Assembly (NCBI GenBank): GCA_900763675.1
Contig: CAAFLE010000109.1
Span: 1-35,044, forward strand
Source: an uncultured Oscillospiraceae bacterium
GTDB lineage: Bacteria > Bacillota > Clostridia > Oscillospirales > Oscillospiraceae
Reading direction: 5' to 3'
Length of the DNA stretch: 35,044 nt
Part shown: positions 23,530 through 32,453 of the stretch, in pieces
How the letters are laid out: each line of letters opens with the position of its first letter
Numbering within the stretch: the stretch's first letter is position 1
The notes under the pieces: generated by a model
The model's database searches: none
What the model saw: only the letters and a program-made list of their open reading frames with translations
What the model was told of the DNA's origin: nothing
Position numbers and translations under genes: made by a program

Positions 23530-25473
23530 TTATTCTTCTTTGGGTTCTTCCGGTTCCGCCGGGGCGTCCTTGGCGGGTTCAGCACTGTCCGCTTTTGCGG
23601 CTTCCGCCTTTTCCGGCGTCGGCGGCATACACTTGTGGTCGCAGAAGTAGCGGAAGTCGTCGCCGTCGATCGTCTCGTTGATGAGCAGATACTCCGCGAG
23701 CGCGACCAGCACGTCGGCGTGGGCGCGGAGAATTTCCTCGCACTGGAGCGACGCCTCGTCGAAAATGCGCTTGACCTCCTCGTCGATGACGGCGGCGGTC
23801 TCCTCGGAATAGCTCTTCGTCTGACCGAAGTCCCGGCCGATGAAGATGCTGTGACCGGAGGAGTCAAAGCTGATGGGACCGAGCCGGTCGCTCATGCCGT
23901 AGACGGTGACCATGTTGCGCACGATCTGCGTCGCCTGCTGGATGTCGCCGGAAGCGCCGGTGGAAATGTCGTCGAGGAAGATCTTCTCGGCGATGCGTCC
24001 GCCGAGCGCGACGACGATGTTCTCCATCATTTCGGTACGAGAACGGAAGCTCTTGTCGTCCTGCGGACGGAACAGCGTGAAGCCGCCCGCCTGTCCGCGG
24101 GGGATGATCGTAATATACTGCACGGGATCGACGTGCGCGAGATAGTGCGCGGCGATCGCGTGGCCCGACTCGTGGTATGCGGTGAGCCGGCGGTCCTTCT
24201 CGGTGATGACGCGGGACTTCTTTTCCGGCCCCATGGACACCTTGAGAATGGCGTCGTCGATGTCCTTCTGCATAATGAACCGGCGGTGACGGCGCACGGC
24301 AAGCAGCGCCGCCTCGTTGAGCAGGTTTTCAAGGTCCGCGCCGGAGAAGCCGGGCGTTCCCTTGGCAATATCGTGGAGATCCACGTCCTCGCCGAGCGGC
24401 TTGCCGCGGGCGTGGACCTTGAGAATGTCGGTGCGACCCTTGATGTCGGGCAGTCCGACGTAGACCTGCCGGTCAAACCGGCCCGGACGCAGCAGCGCGT
24501 TGTCGAGAATGTCGGCGCGGTTCGTCGCCGCCATGACGATGACGCCCTGATTGTCGTTGAAGCCGTCCATTTCGACGAGCAGCTGGTTGAGCGTCTGCTC
24601 GCGCTCGTCGTGACCGCCGCCGAGACCGGAGCCACGCTGACGACCCACGGCGTCGATCTCGTCGATAAAGACGATGGCGGGGGCGACCTTCTTCGCCTGC
24701 TCGAACAGGTCGCGGACGCGGCCTGCGCCGACGCCGACGTACAGCTCAACAAAGTCGGAGCCGGAGATGGACAGAAACTCGACGCCCGCCTCGCCGGCGA
24801 CCGCCTTGGCAAGCAGCGTTTTGCCCGTACCCGGAGGTCCGACGAGCAGCACGCCCTTGGGAATGCGTGCGCCCATCTTCGTATACGCGGACGGATTCTT
24901 GAGATATTCGACGATCTCTTCCAGCTCTTCCTTCTCCTCGTCGGCGCCCGCAACATCGGCAAACGTCTTTTTCTGTTTTTCCTCGCTGCCGAGGCGGGTA
25001 CGCGCCTTGGAGAATTTCATCACGCCGCCGGCTCCGCCGCCCTGCGCCGAGCGCATCATGGAGTACCACAGCACACCCATGATGACGAAAATGATGAGAT
25101 ACGGCACAAAGCTGAGCCACCATGCCGCCTCCCACGCGGGCGGGTAGTCGTACTCGGTGAGGATACCGGCGTCCTTCTGCTCGCGCACGAGATCGTTGAG
25201 ATCGTTGTAGAAGATGCTGTAGCTGCCGCATTCGTAGGAATAGGTCGTCTGACCCTTGTACGCGCTGCGGAGCTTCATGGTGAGATTGCCGTCGGTATCA
25301 ATGGTAAAGGACTCCACCTGCTCGGTCTCGAAAAGCTCGATGACCTCCGAGTAGACGAGCGATTCCTTTTTCGTGCTTCGCGTCATGGAATAGATCGTGC
25401 CGAGCAGCAGCACGAGCACCAGAACGAGAAAGCCGATCTGACGGGTCTTGTTGGGCATGGGTCGGTTGTTCAA
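23530..25473 (-). CDS. ftsH: ATP-dependent zinc metalloprotease FtsH
   Basis: Membrane AAA+ protease that removes misassembled membrane proteins and unstable regulators. 647 residues: two membrane helices (13-29 and 119-138) around an extracytoplasmic domain, Walker A GPPGTGKT (212-219), Walker B VFIDEID (268-274), second region of homology (ATNRADILDNALLRPGRFD), and the zinc site HESGH (434-438). The C-terminal tail is Ala/Glu/Pro-rich (PEKAEAAKADSAEPAKD). The start is a TTG: AAGGAAG lies 9 bases before it, while the first internal ATG (residue 6) would be too far. It ends the operon, 58 bases after hpt. Confidence 0.97.
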   Translation of the reverse strand: MNNRPMPNKTRQIGFLVLVLVLLLGTIYSMTRSTKKESLVYSEVIELFETEQVESFTIDTDGNLTMKLRSAYKGQTTYSYECGSYSIFYNDLNDLVREQKDAGILTEYDYPPAWEAAWWLSFVPYLIIFVIMGVLWYSMMRSAQGGGAGGVMKFSKARTRLGSEEKQKKTFADVAGADEEKEELEEIVEYLKNPSAYTKMGARIPKGVLLVGPPGTGKTLLAKAVAGEAGVEFLSISGSDFVELYVGVGAGRVRDLFEQAKKVAPAIVFIDEIDAVGRQRGSGLGGGHDEREQTLNQLLVEMDGFNDNQGVIVMAATNRADILDNALLRPGRFDRQVYVGLPDIKGRTDILKVHARGKPLGEDVDLHDIAKGTPGFSGADLENLLNEAALLAVRRHRRFIMQKDIDDAILKVSMGPEKKSRVITEKDRRLTAYHESGHAIAAHYLAHVDPVQYITIIPRGQAGGFTLFRPQDDKSFRSRTEMMENIVVALGGRIAEKIFLDDISTGASGDIQQATQIVRNMVTVYGMSDRLGPISFDSSGHSIFIGRDFGQTKSYSEETAAVIDEEVKRIFDEASLQCEEILRAHADVLVALAEYLLINETIDGDDFRYFCDHKCMPPTPEKAEAAKADSAEPAKDAPAEPEEPKEE

Positions 25474-25531
25474 AAACGGTCACTTCCTTTTCTGCCGTCG
25501 TCCGGACGGCGGGAGGGTCTATAGGGGTAAA

Positions 25532-26071
25532 TCAGGTTTCGTAGATTTCCGGCTTGAGAATGCCGATGAACGGCAGATTGCGGTATTTTTCCGCATAGTC
25601 CAGACCGTAGCCGACGACAAAAGCGTCCGGCACCGTGAAGCCGACGTATTTCGCATGGACGTCGGCGCGTCGGCGGGAGGGCTTGTCGAGCAGCGTCGCA
25701 ATGCAGACGGAGCTGGGCTTGCGGTTTTCCAGATATTTTGTGAGATAGGAGAGCGTGACGCCGGAATCGAGAATGTCCTCGACGATGATAACGTCGCGTC
25801 CCTCGATGTCCTGGCTGAGGTCCTTATTGATCTTCACCGCGCCCGTGGTGGACGTTCCGTTCCCGTAGGAGGAAACCGCCATAAAGTCCACGCTGCCGGG
25901 GACGGTCACTTCGCGGAACAGGTCTGCCATGAAAATGAAGCAGCCCTTCAGCACGCCGACAAAAAGCGGGCTTTTTCCGGCGTAATCGCGGGAAATCTCC
26001 TCGCCCAGCTCGCGCACACGCGCATGGATCTGCTCCTCACTGAGCAGTATGGACGCAATATCTTCTCTCAT
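25532..26071 (-). CDS. hpt: Hypoxanthine phosphoribosyltransferase
   Basis: Purine salvage enzyme converting hypoxanthine or guanine plus PRPP to IMP or GMP. 179 residues with the PRPP-binding loop VIIVEDILDSGVTLSYL (94-110), FVGVLKGCFIFMADL (37-51) and the C-terminal FVVGYGLDYAEKYRNLPFIG. Its ATG overlaps the tilS stop as ATGA, the conserved tilS-hpt-ftsH order of Firmicutes. Confidence 0.97.
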   Translation of the reverse strand: MREDIASILLSEEQIHARVRELGEEISRDYAGKSPLFVGVLKGCFIFMADLFREVTVPGSVDFMAVSSYGNGTSTTGAVKINKDLSQDIEGRDVIIVEDILDSGVTLSYLTKYLENRKPSSVCIATLLDKPSRRRADVHAKYVGFTVPDAFVVGYGLDYAEKYRNLPFIGILKPEIYET

Positions 26072-27387
26072 TCTCTCTCTTCCTCCGAAATTGGCTCTAT
26101 GATGATTTTGTAAAAATCTTCCTGCGGCGCGGGGAACGCTCTCTCGCTCTGCCCGACGCCGTAAACGGCTAAAACGCCCCGGGCGTCGCGCACGACGGGA
26201 ACGCCGGGACGCTGCGAGACCGGTACACGCGCTTCGCCGAGCAGCTTGCTCAGAGAGCGCGTCCCGGCGCGGCGGCGCAGGACGATCGTGTCCCCCGCAG
26301 CGGCGGACGCAACGGTCAGTTTATCACATATATTGGCACATGAAAAGCAAAAAGTGTTGAACGAAGTTTGAATTTCCGCGCCCGCGGCGCACCGCTCGCA
26401 CGAAATTTTCCATTGTCCGGGATAGACGAGCGTTTCTCCGGGCGTAAGGGGGCGCTCATCGAGCGGCGGAGACGCCGCCGCGTCAAAGCGCAGAACGCCG
26501 AACTCCCGCCGGACGCGCCGGTTTCCCGGAAGCTCCAGCACGCCGCTGCCGGCGCCGCCGGCAAAGCGCAGCAGCGCTTCAAAGCGCTCGCGGGACAGCT
26601 CTCCGCCGAGCCGGAGCGAGACGACGCGCCGCGCAACGCTCCTCGGCAGACCGCAAAGACCGCTGCCGGAGATCTCGCCGCCCCAGCGCCCGAGCGCTTC
26701 CTTTGCAAGCGAGGTGAGATACGCCTCGTCCTCGGCAAGCGTTTCGCTCATGCGGACGATGCCCGCCGCCGCGCCGGGGTGGACCGACTCGAGCGCGGGC
26801 AGCACGTCGAGCCGGACGCGGTTCCGCGCCGCGTCCCGATCGGCGTTCGTGGCGTCCTCGACGTGCGGGATGTCACGCGCTGCGAGATACGCTTCAATGT
26901 CGCGCCGCGGCGTTTGCAGCAACGGGCGGACGATGCCGTCCCGCTCCGCCGGGATGCCCGTCAGACCGCGCAGCCCCGTGCCGCGTGCCATGCGGAAGAG
27001 AATGGTCTCCGCGTTGTCGTTTAAATTGTGCGCCGTGGCGATCCGGTCCGCGCCCTGCTCGGCGGCGGTGCGCCGGAGAAAGGCGTAGCGCAGCTCTCGC
27101 GCCGCGGTCTCGATGCTCTCGCCGTGCGCGGCGGCGTACGAGCGGACATCGCCCCGCTCCGAAAAGAACGGGATGCCCCACTCGGCGCACAGCGTCTCAA
27201 CGAACGCCGCGTCCCGGGCGCTCTCCGCGCCGCGGAGAGCGTGGTCAAAGTGGGCGCAGAGACAGTTCACGTCGCCGAGCCGCCGCACGAGATCGAGCAG
27301 ACACACCGAGTCCGCGCCGCCGGACACCGCGCACAGCACCGTGCAGCCCGGCGGGAGAAGAGCGCGGTTCAGCACCGGATCACTCAT
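26068..27387 (-). CDS. tilS: tRNA(Ile)-lysidine synthase
   Basis: Attaches lysine to C34 of the tRNA-Ile that reads AUA. 439 residues: the N-type ATP pyrophosphatase motif SGGADS (22-27), the catalytic HNLNDNAETILFR segment, and a C-terminal domain with TIVLRRRAGTRSLSKLL and VPVVRDARGVLAVYGVG. It overlaps dnaB by 8 bases upstream and hpt by 4 downstream, so translation of the three is likely coupled. Confidence 0.95.
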   Translation of the reverse strand: MSDPVLNRALLPPGCTVLCAVSGGADSVCLLDLVRRLGDVNCLCAHFDHALRGAESARDAAFVETLCAEWGIPFFSERGDVRSYAAAHGESIETAARELRYAFLRRTAAEQGADRIATAHNLNDNAETILFRMARGTGLRGLTGIPAERDGIVRPLLQTPRRDIEAYLAARDIPHVEDATNADRDAARNRVRLDVLPALESVHPGAAAGIVRMSETLAEDEAYLTSLAKEALGRWGGEISGSGLCGLPRSVARRVVSLRLGGELSRERFEALLRFAGGAGSGVLELPGNRRVRREFGVLRFDAAASPPLDERPLTPGETLVYPGQWKISCERCAAGAEIQTSFNTFCFSCANICDKLTVASAAAGDTIVLRRRAGTRSLSKLLGEARVPVSQRPGVPVVRDARGVLAVYGVGQSERAFPAPQEDFYKIIIEPISEEERE

Positions 27388-28720
27388 GCCAGCGGTCGGC
27401 GTCGCGGAACGTCGTAAACTCGCCCTGCCACTGGAGATTGTCCTTGCCGGTCTCGCCGTGGCGGTTTTTGAGTACGATTAGCTCCGTGAGATTCGGGTTT
27501 TCGACTTCCTGATTGTAATAGCCCTCGCGGTAAATGCCCATGACGATGTCGGCGTCCTGCTCGATGGAGCCGGACTCGCGCAGATCGGAGAGCATGGGGC
27601 GCTTGTCCTGCCGCTGCTCGTTGGCACGCGAGAGCTGGGAAAGACACAGCACCGGCACGTTCAGCTCCTTCGCCATGATCTTCATCATGCGCGAAATGTC
27701 GCTGACGACCTGCTGGCGGCTTTCGTTCGCCCAATTGTTCTTGCTGCCGGACCCCTGCATGAGCTGGAGATAGTCGATCATCACAAGCCCGAGATTATTG
27801 AGTCTCCGGCACTGTGCGTTCATCTCCGCTACGGTGAGCGTGGGGTTGTCGTTGACGAGAATATCGAGCGAGGACACCGCGGCACAGGCGTGGGATACGC
27901 GCTTCCATTCGTCCATCGTGAGATTGCCGGTCAGAAGATTGCCGAGCGGGACCTCGCCCTCGCTGGAGAGAAAGCGCGTGACGAGCTGTTCGCGGCTCAT
28001 TTCGAGCGAAAAGATCGCCACGGTCTTGCCGGTGGACTTCGCCGCGTTCAGACAGATGTTGAGACCGATACTCGTCTTGCCCATGCCCGGGCGGGCGGCG
28101 ACGAGAATAAAGTCGCCCTTGTTCATGCCCATGATGCGCCGGTCCACATCGCGGAAGCCGGTCGGCACGCCGGGGATCGGCTGCCCGGAGGCGGCAAGCT
28201 CCGAAAGACCGGAGTATACGCTGTTGACGACCTGCGACACCGGCACAAGTCCGCCGACCACGCGGTCCTGCCGGAGCGCGTAGATCTTCTTTTCACAGAG
28301 ATCGAGAACATCCCCGGCGTCGCCCGCGCCGGAGGAGGCGGTTTCGACCGTCTCCTCGCATACGGTGATGACGTTGCGCAGCAGCGCCTGATCGCGCACG
28401 ATGGCGGCGTATTTCAGCACGTTCGCCGCCGTAGGCGTCAAGCGCATCAGCTCGCGGATGTACTGCTGCGAGCCGTCCTCATGGTAAACGCCGCGCACCT
28501 TCATCTCATCGAGGACCGTGACCGGGTCGATGGGCTTGGCAAAGGTGAACATGGAGAAGATCGTTTCAAAGATTTCCCGGTTCTGCGGCAGGTAGAAATC
28601 CGCGCCGCGCACCGCCGTCATAACGTCCGGCAGGCAGGACGGGTCGATAAGGCACGAGCCGAGTACCGCCTGCTCCGCTTCCGCGGACCACGGCACCCGC
28701 CGGCCGAGCAGCTCTTCCAT
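27380..28720 (-). CDS. dnaB: Replicative DNA helicase DnaB (DnaC of Bacillus)
   Basis: Hexameric helicase of the replication fork. 446 residues: N-terminal collar domain (VPWSAEAEQAVLGSCL, 9-24), linker, and RecA-like motor with Walker A ARPGMGKTS (209-217), EMSREQLVTR, Walker B LVMIDYLQLM and the arginine-finger region ESGSIEQDADIVM. It starts 6 bases after rplI, the usual gdpP-rplI-dnaB order of Firmicutes, and overlaps tilS. Confidence 0.97.
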   Translation of the reverse strand: MEELLGRRVPWSAEAEQAVLGSCLIDPSCLPDVMTAVRGADFYLPQNREIFETIFSMFTFAKPIDPVTVLDEMKVRGVYHEDGSQQYIRELMRLTPTAANVLKYAAIVRDQALLRNVITVCEETVETASSGAGDAGDVLDLCEKKIYALRQDRVVGGLVPVSQVVNSVYSGLSELAASGQPIPGVPTGFRDVDRRIMGMNKGDFILVAARPGMGKTSIGLNICLNAAKSTGKTVAIFSLEMSREQLVTRFLSSEGEVPLGNLLTGNLTMDEWKRVSHACAAVSSLDILVNDNPTLTVAEMNAQCRRLNNLGLVMIDYLQLMQGSGSKNNWANESRQQVVSDISRMMKIMAKELNVPVLCLSQLSRANEQRQDKRPMLSDLRESGSIEQDADIVMGIYREGYYNQEVENPNLTELIVLKNRHGETGKDNLQWQGEFTTFRDADRWHE

Positions 28721-28726
28721 CCGCGC

Positions 28727-29173
28727 TTACTTCTCGATGACGAGCAGCTGCACCGTGCCGTCGATGCCGTAACCGAACTTGCACTTGACGGCGAAGCTGC
28801 CGAAGCTCTTGATGGGGTCGGTCTGCACGAGACGGTTCTTCTCGATGGAAATGCCGTGCTGCTCGCGCAGCGCGTCGGCGATCTCCTGCGACGTGACGCT
28901 GCCGAAGAGCCGCCCGTTCGAGCCGGCTTTGGCGCGGATCGTGACGATCACGTCCTTGAGCTTGGCGGCGGCTTCCTCCGCCTCGGCGCGTTCCCGCGCC
29001 TCCTGCGCCTTTCTCGCCTTTTCCTTGAGAGCGAGGGTGTTGAGATTGTCCTTGTTCGCCTCTACGGCGAGGCCGCGGGGGAGAAGGTAGTTGCGGCCGT
29101 AGCCCTCGGAGACTTCCTTCATCTCGCCCTTCTTGCCCTGTCCGCGGACATCCTGCTGGAAAATCACTTTCAT
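28727..29173 (-). CDS. rplI: 50S ribosomal protein L9
   Basis: 148 residues with the L9 signature (MKVIFQQDVRGQGKKGEMKEV, then GYGRNYLLPRGLAVEA), the long connecting helix rich in Glu, Ala and Lys (45-75) and the C-terminal RNA-binding domain. AAGGAGG lies about 9 bases before the ATG. Between gdpP and dnaB as in most Firmicutes. Confidence 0.98.
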   Translation of the reverse strand: MKVIFQQDVRGQGKKGEMKEVSEGYGRNYLLPRGLAVEANKDNLNTLALKEKARKAQEARERAEAEEAAAKLKDVIVTIRAKAGSNGRLFGSVTSQEIADALREQHGISIEKNRLVQTDPIKSFGSFAVKCKFGYGIDGTVQLLVIEK

Positions 29174-29211
29174 GGTATATGACCTCCTTGGTCTGATAGT
29201 TTGTCGGTTCG

Positions 29212-31209
29212 TTAATCGGTGGCGCGGTATTCGTCGATGGCGGCGAAGAGCTTGTTTACCGCGTCGCGGAGGGAAATGTTGGGGATCTGCGCCCCCGCTG
29301 CCGAGCGGTTGCCGCCGCCGCCGAGACTTTCGAGCAGCACCTGCACGTTCACATCGCCGATGCTCCGCGCCGACACCGCAACGCCGCCGTCGCCGGTGGG
29401 GTACAAAACGGCGCTCGCGTTCACGCCGGAGATGTTCAAAAGCTCGTCCGCCGCCTGCGCGGCAACGATGCGGTTCTGCGTTTCCTGCGCGGCGACCACG
29501 GCGATGCCCTTGTAGATCCGCGCCTGCTTCATAATGTCGTAGCGCTCCATCGTCTCTTCCATGCCGTTCTGGAAGAGCTTTTTCACCCGCGTGGTGTCCG
29601 CGCCGGAGCGGCGGAGGAACGCCGCGGCGTCGAATGTGCGGTCGCCGGTGCGGATGGTGAAGTTTTTCGTATCAAGCACGATACCGGCAAGCACGGCGTC
29701 CGCCTCGATGGGCAGAATGTCGGCAGGCTCGCACAGCTCCTGCATCAGCTCCGTGACCAGCTCGCACGAGGACGAGGCGTTCGGCTCATAGAGCGTGAGC
29801 GTCGCATTTTTGATATAGGTCGCGGCACGCCGGTGGTGGTCGATCACGGCGAGACGGTTGCTGCACGCGGTGAGCAGCGACTCGTCCTCCACCTGCTCGG
29901 GACGGTTGGTGTCCACAACGACGAGCAGCGTCCGGCTGTCGGCTTCGAGCAGCGCTTCCTGAGCGCTGATGAAGGCGGATTCATATTCTTTCTCACCGCG
30001 CAGCGCCGCAAGCAGCGGTCCGACGGCGTTTTTGTCCGCGTCCACGACGATCTTCGCCGGGCAGTGGAACCGCCGGGCGATGCACCGCACGCCCACCGCC
30101 GCGCCGATCGCGTCGATGTCGGCGTACCGGTGTCCCATGATGAACACCTGCGAGGCGTCCTGCACGAGCCGCGAGAGCGAGTTTGCCATCACGCGGGATT
30201 TCACCTTCGTGCGCGTTTCGACCTCCGCGCCGCGCCCGCCGAAGAACTCAAAGTTGTATTTGTTTTTCACGACCGCCTGGTCGCCGCCGCGGGAGAGCGC
30301 CATGTCCTCGGCGAGCGTGGCGAACGAGTAGTCCTCGTCGTACCCCGAACCGTCCAGCCCGACGCCGATGCTCACCGTGGCGTGGATGCCTGTGAGATTG
30401 ACGATGGAGTGGATGCTCTCGACGAGCGTGAAGCGGTTTTTCGTGATCTCGTCCAGATGACGCTTTTCAAAAATGAAGATGTACCGGTCGCGGTCCACGC
30501 GCCGGAGAATGCCGCCGCGCCCCTCGCACCATTTTTCGATGGCGATGTCGAGCTGACCGCGCAGCTCGGTGCGCTGCCGGTCGGTGAGCGGCTTCATCAG
30601 CTCGTCGTAGTTATCGACGAGCAGCACCATCACGACCGGGCGCGTGGCAAGATATTCCTGCTTCACGTCGTCGTACTCGGTCACGTCCACCCAGTAGGTG
30701 ATGCCCATGAACTCATAGGTCTCCTCACGCTCGCCGGCGCGGACCATGTTGCCGTTGACCTGATAGCGCCGCCCGGCGACCTCGAGCAGCTCCGCCATGC
30801 GGTTTTTGCCTTCGAGCAGCCACTTGCTGTTGAACTCCGGCACGAGCGAGACGAGCTTGGCGTCGAACGCCGGGCTGGTGCGCCCGCACATTTCCCAGAA
30901 CGGCTGGTTGCCCCAGACGACGCCGCTGTCGTTCAGACGGAACACCGCCATCGGCAGCGGGAAATGGATGAGCGTGTTGTTTGTCGCGGATTCGGCGTTG
31001 TAGGTAACGCTCTCGACGAATGTCTGCAATTCTTTCTGTCTCGCTCTGGCGCGGATGAGCGCGTAGATCGCGAGAAGCACCGTGACCGCCGCCTCGCCGT
31101 AGGCAAGGTAGCGGTTGAAAAAGAACGTAGCAAGAGCGAATATGACCATGATGACCAGGCACATCCGAATGCCCGGTTCGGCGAATTTCTGCGGTTTGCG
31201 GCTGTTCAA
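29212..31209 (-). CDS. gdpP: Cyclic-di-AMP phosphodiesterase GdpP
   Basis: Membrane phosphodiesterase that lowers the second messenger c-di-AMP, which controls potassium, osmotic balance and wall stress. 665 residues: two helices (about 15-55), a PAS-like region (85-180), a degenerate GGDEF domain (RRVDRDRYIFIF replaces GGDEF), then DHH motifs MGHRYADIDAIG (358-369), VVDTNRPE (431-438), VIDHH (455-459), and the DHHA1 motif GGGGNRSAAG (630-639). I chose a TTG start at 31209 because a GGGGAGAGGG site precedes it and it gives a family-typical N terminus ending EPGIRM; an in-frame ATG exists at 31287 but its extension looks untranslated. First gene of the operon. Confidence 0.93.
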   Translation of the reverse strand: MNSRKPQKFAEPGIRMCLVIMVIFALATFFFNRYLAYGEAAVTVLLAIYALIRARARQKELQTFVESVTYNAESATNNTLIHFPLPMAVFRLNDSGVVWGNQPFWEMCGRTSPAFDAKLVSLVPEFNSKWLLEGKNRMAELLEVAGRRYQVNGNMVRAGEREETYEFMGITYWVDVTEYDDVKQEYLATRPVVMVLLVDNYDELMKPLTDRQRTELRGQLDIAIEKWCEGRGGILRRVDRDRYIFIFEKRHLDEITKNRFTLVESIHSIVNLTGIHATVSIGVGLDGSGYDEDYSFATLAEDMALSRGGDQAVVKNKYNFEFFGGRGAEVETRTKVKSRVMANSLSRLVQDASQVFIMGHRYADIDAIGAAVGVRCIARRFHCPAKIVVDADKNAVGPLLAALRGEKEYESAFISAQEALLEADSRTLLVVVDTNRPEQVEDESLLTACSNRLAVIDHHRRAATYIKNATLTLYEPNASSSCELVTELMQELCEPADILPIEADAVLAGIVLDTKNFTIRTGDRTFDAAAFLRRSGADTTRVKKLFQNGMEETMERYDIMKQARIYKGIAVVAAQETQNRIVAAQAADELLNISGVNASAVLYPTGDGGVAVSARSIGDVNVQVLLESLGGGGNRSAAGAQIPNISLRDAVNKLFAAIDEYRATD

Positions 31210-31392
31210 GGTACCCTCTCCCCATGCCCGCCGGCAGCTGCGGCGGGCAGATAAAAATACAGAATATAATATACCACAAATATCCATAGAATGCGAGCCT
31301 TTTTTCGCGCCGCCGCGCCGTTTTGCATATTTTTAGCTCCTTTGCAGAAACTTTCCCCATCCGGAAAAACACAAAAGGAGCCATTAGAGAGA
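31210..31392. promoter_or_regulatory. Divergent region between gdpP and the nucleotidyltransferase
   Basis: For gdpP the minus strand has an extended -10 (TGG before TATATT, 31268-31276) and a weak -35. Its leader contains an inverted repeat TGCCCGCCG / CGGCGGGCA (31225-31233 with 31241-31249) only a few bases before the TTG ribosome binding site. For the rightward gene AAAAGGAG (31373-31380) lies 12 bases before the ATG; its promoter was not clear. Confidence 0.5.
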
Positions 31393-32433
31393 ATGAAAGC
31401 GGTCATTTTGGCGGGAGGACGGGGTACGCGGCTTTCGCGCATTACCCACGGCGCGGTGCCGAAGCCCATGGCGGAGCTGCTCGGAGCGCCGATGCTCGAG
31501 CATATCGTCGCGCTTTTGAAGCGGCACGGCTTCCGCGATCTCTGCTGCACGGTGGCATATCTCGGCGAGCAGATCGAGCGGTATTTCGGCGACGGGAGCG
31601 GCTTCGGCGTGCGGATGCAGTACCGGCGCGAGGAAAAGGCGCTCGGCACCGCGGGCGCGGTGAAAAACTGCGAGGACTTCATCGCGGGCGAGAGCGTTCT
31701 CATCATCAGCGGCGACGCCGCGTGCGATTTCGACCTCCGGGCGCTCTGGAACGAACACCGGCGCACGCACGCCGCCGTGACGATGGCGCTCTATCCGCAC
31801 GAAGCGCCGCTGCCCTACGGTCTCGCCGTGACCGATACGGACGGCTGGGTGCGCAGCTTCATTGAGAAGCCCGCATGGGAGCGGGTCGTGACCGACCTTG
31901 TCAACACAGGCGTATATATTCTGTCCCCGGAGGCGCTGCGCTTCATCCCCGCAGACACGCCGTTTGATTTTGCCCGCGATCTTTTTCCGCGCCTGATGGC
32001 GTCGGGACGCGGCATCCGCGGCGTGGCGATGGAGGGCTACTGGCGCGATATCGGCGACCCCGGCTCATACTACCGGGCAAATCTCGACGCATGGGAGGGA
32101 AAGCTCCGTCTGCCGGAGCAGCCGCAGAACGCGGCGGAACGCCCGGCGAACGAAGCGCCGGAGCGGGCGCGGTATGCCTGCCGGGTGTATTTCGACGCGC
32201 CGCACAGAGCGCGGCTCATGCGATCGCTCACCGCGGGGCTGATGGAAGCGGGCGCGGACCTTGCCGACGGGCTGACGGTGCGCTCGGTCCCCGGCGGGGT
32301 GCATATTGCGCCCTGCGCCGACCGGGCGGCGCTGTGCATCGAGTCGGACAGCCCCGACACCGCCCGGCGGTTTGAAGCGCTCGTGCGCGACGTTGAGCGC
32401 CGGACGGAAAGGGAAAGAGACGGAAGTGCGTGA
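31393..32433 (+). CDS. Sugar-1-phosphate nucleotidyltransferase with mutase-like C-terminal domain
   Basis: 346 residues. Residues 1-235 are a nucleotidyltransferase of the mannose-1-phosphate guanylyltransferase/glucose-1-phosphate type: AVILAGGRGTRL (3-14), PKPM (23-26), GTAGAV (85-90), ISGDAACDFD (105-114), FIEKP (156-160), NTGVYI (171-176), YWRDIGDPGSYY (216-227). It would join a sugar phosphate to a nucleotide for surface polysaccharide. Residues 258-335 follow a Pro/Ala-rich linker and resemble the last domain of phosphomannomutase/phosphoglucomutase (DGLTVRSVPGGVHIAP, then an acidic strand and a helix). The first three mutase domains and the hexapeptide repeats found in the large fusion proteins are absent. 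Start chosen at MKAVILAGG. Convergent with the next gene. Confidence 0.88.
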   Translation: MKAVILAGGRGTRLSRITHGAVPKPMAELLGAPMLEHIVALLKRHGFRDLCCTVAYLGEQIERYFGDGSGFGVRMQYRREEKALGTAGAVKNCEDFIAGESVLIISGDAACDFDLRALWNEHRRTHAAVTMALYPHEAPLPYGLAVTDTDGWVRSFIEKPAWERVVTDLVNTGVYILSPEALRFIPADTPFDFARDLFPRLMASGRGIRGVAMEGYWRDIGDPGSYYRANLDAWEGKLRLPEQPQNAAERPANEAPERARYACRVYFDAPHRARLMRSLTAGLMEAGADLADGLTVRSVPGGVHIAPCADRAALCIESDSPDTARRFEALVRDVERRTERERDGSA

Positions 32434-32448
32434 TGCGCTTCCGTCTCT
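32416..32448. terminator. Hairpin between convergent genes
   Basis: An 11-base stem AGAGACGGAAG with CTTCCGTCTCT (32416-32426 with 32438-32448) spans the nucleotidyltransferase stop codon. On the minus strand a T/C-rich tract follows. Probably a two-way terminator, though the T runs are weak. Confidence 0.6.
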
Positions 32449-32453
32449 TACGA

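Noticed and set aside
25490..25512. Small GC-rich inverted repeat between hpt and ftsH as a terminator
   Set aside because: Short stem with no T run on the minus strand; the genes are probably co-transcribed.
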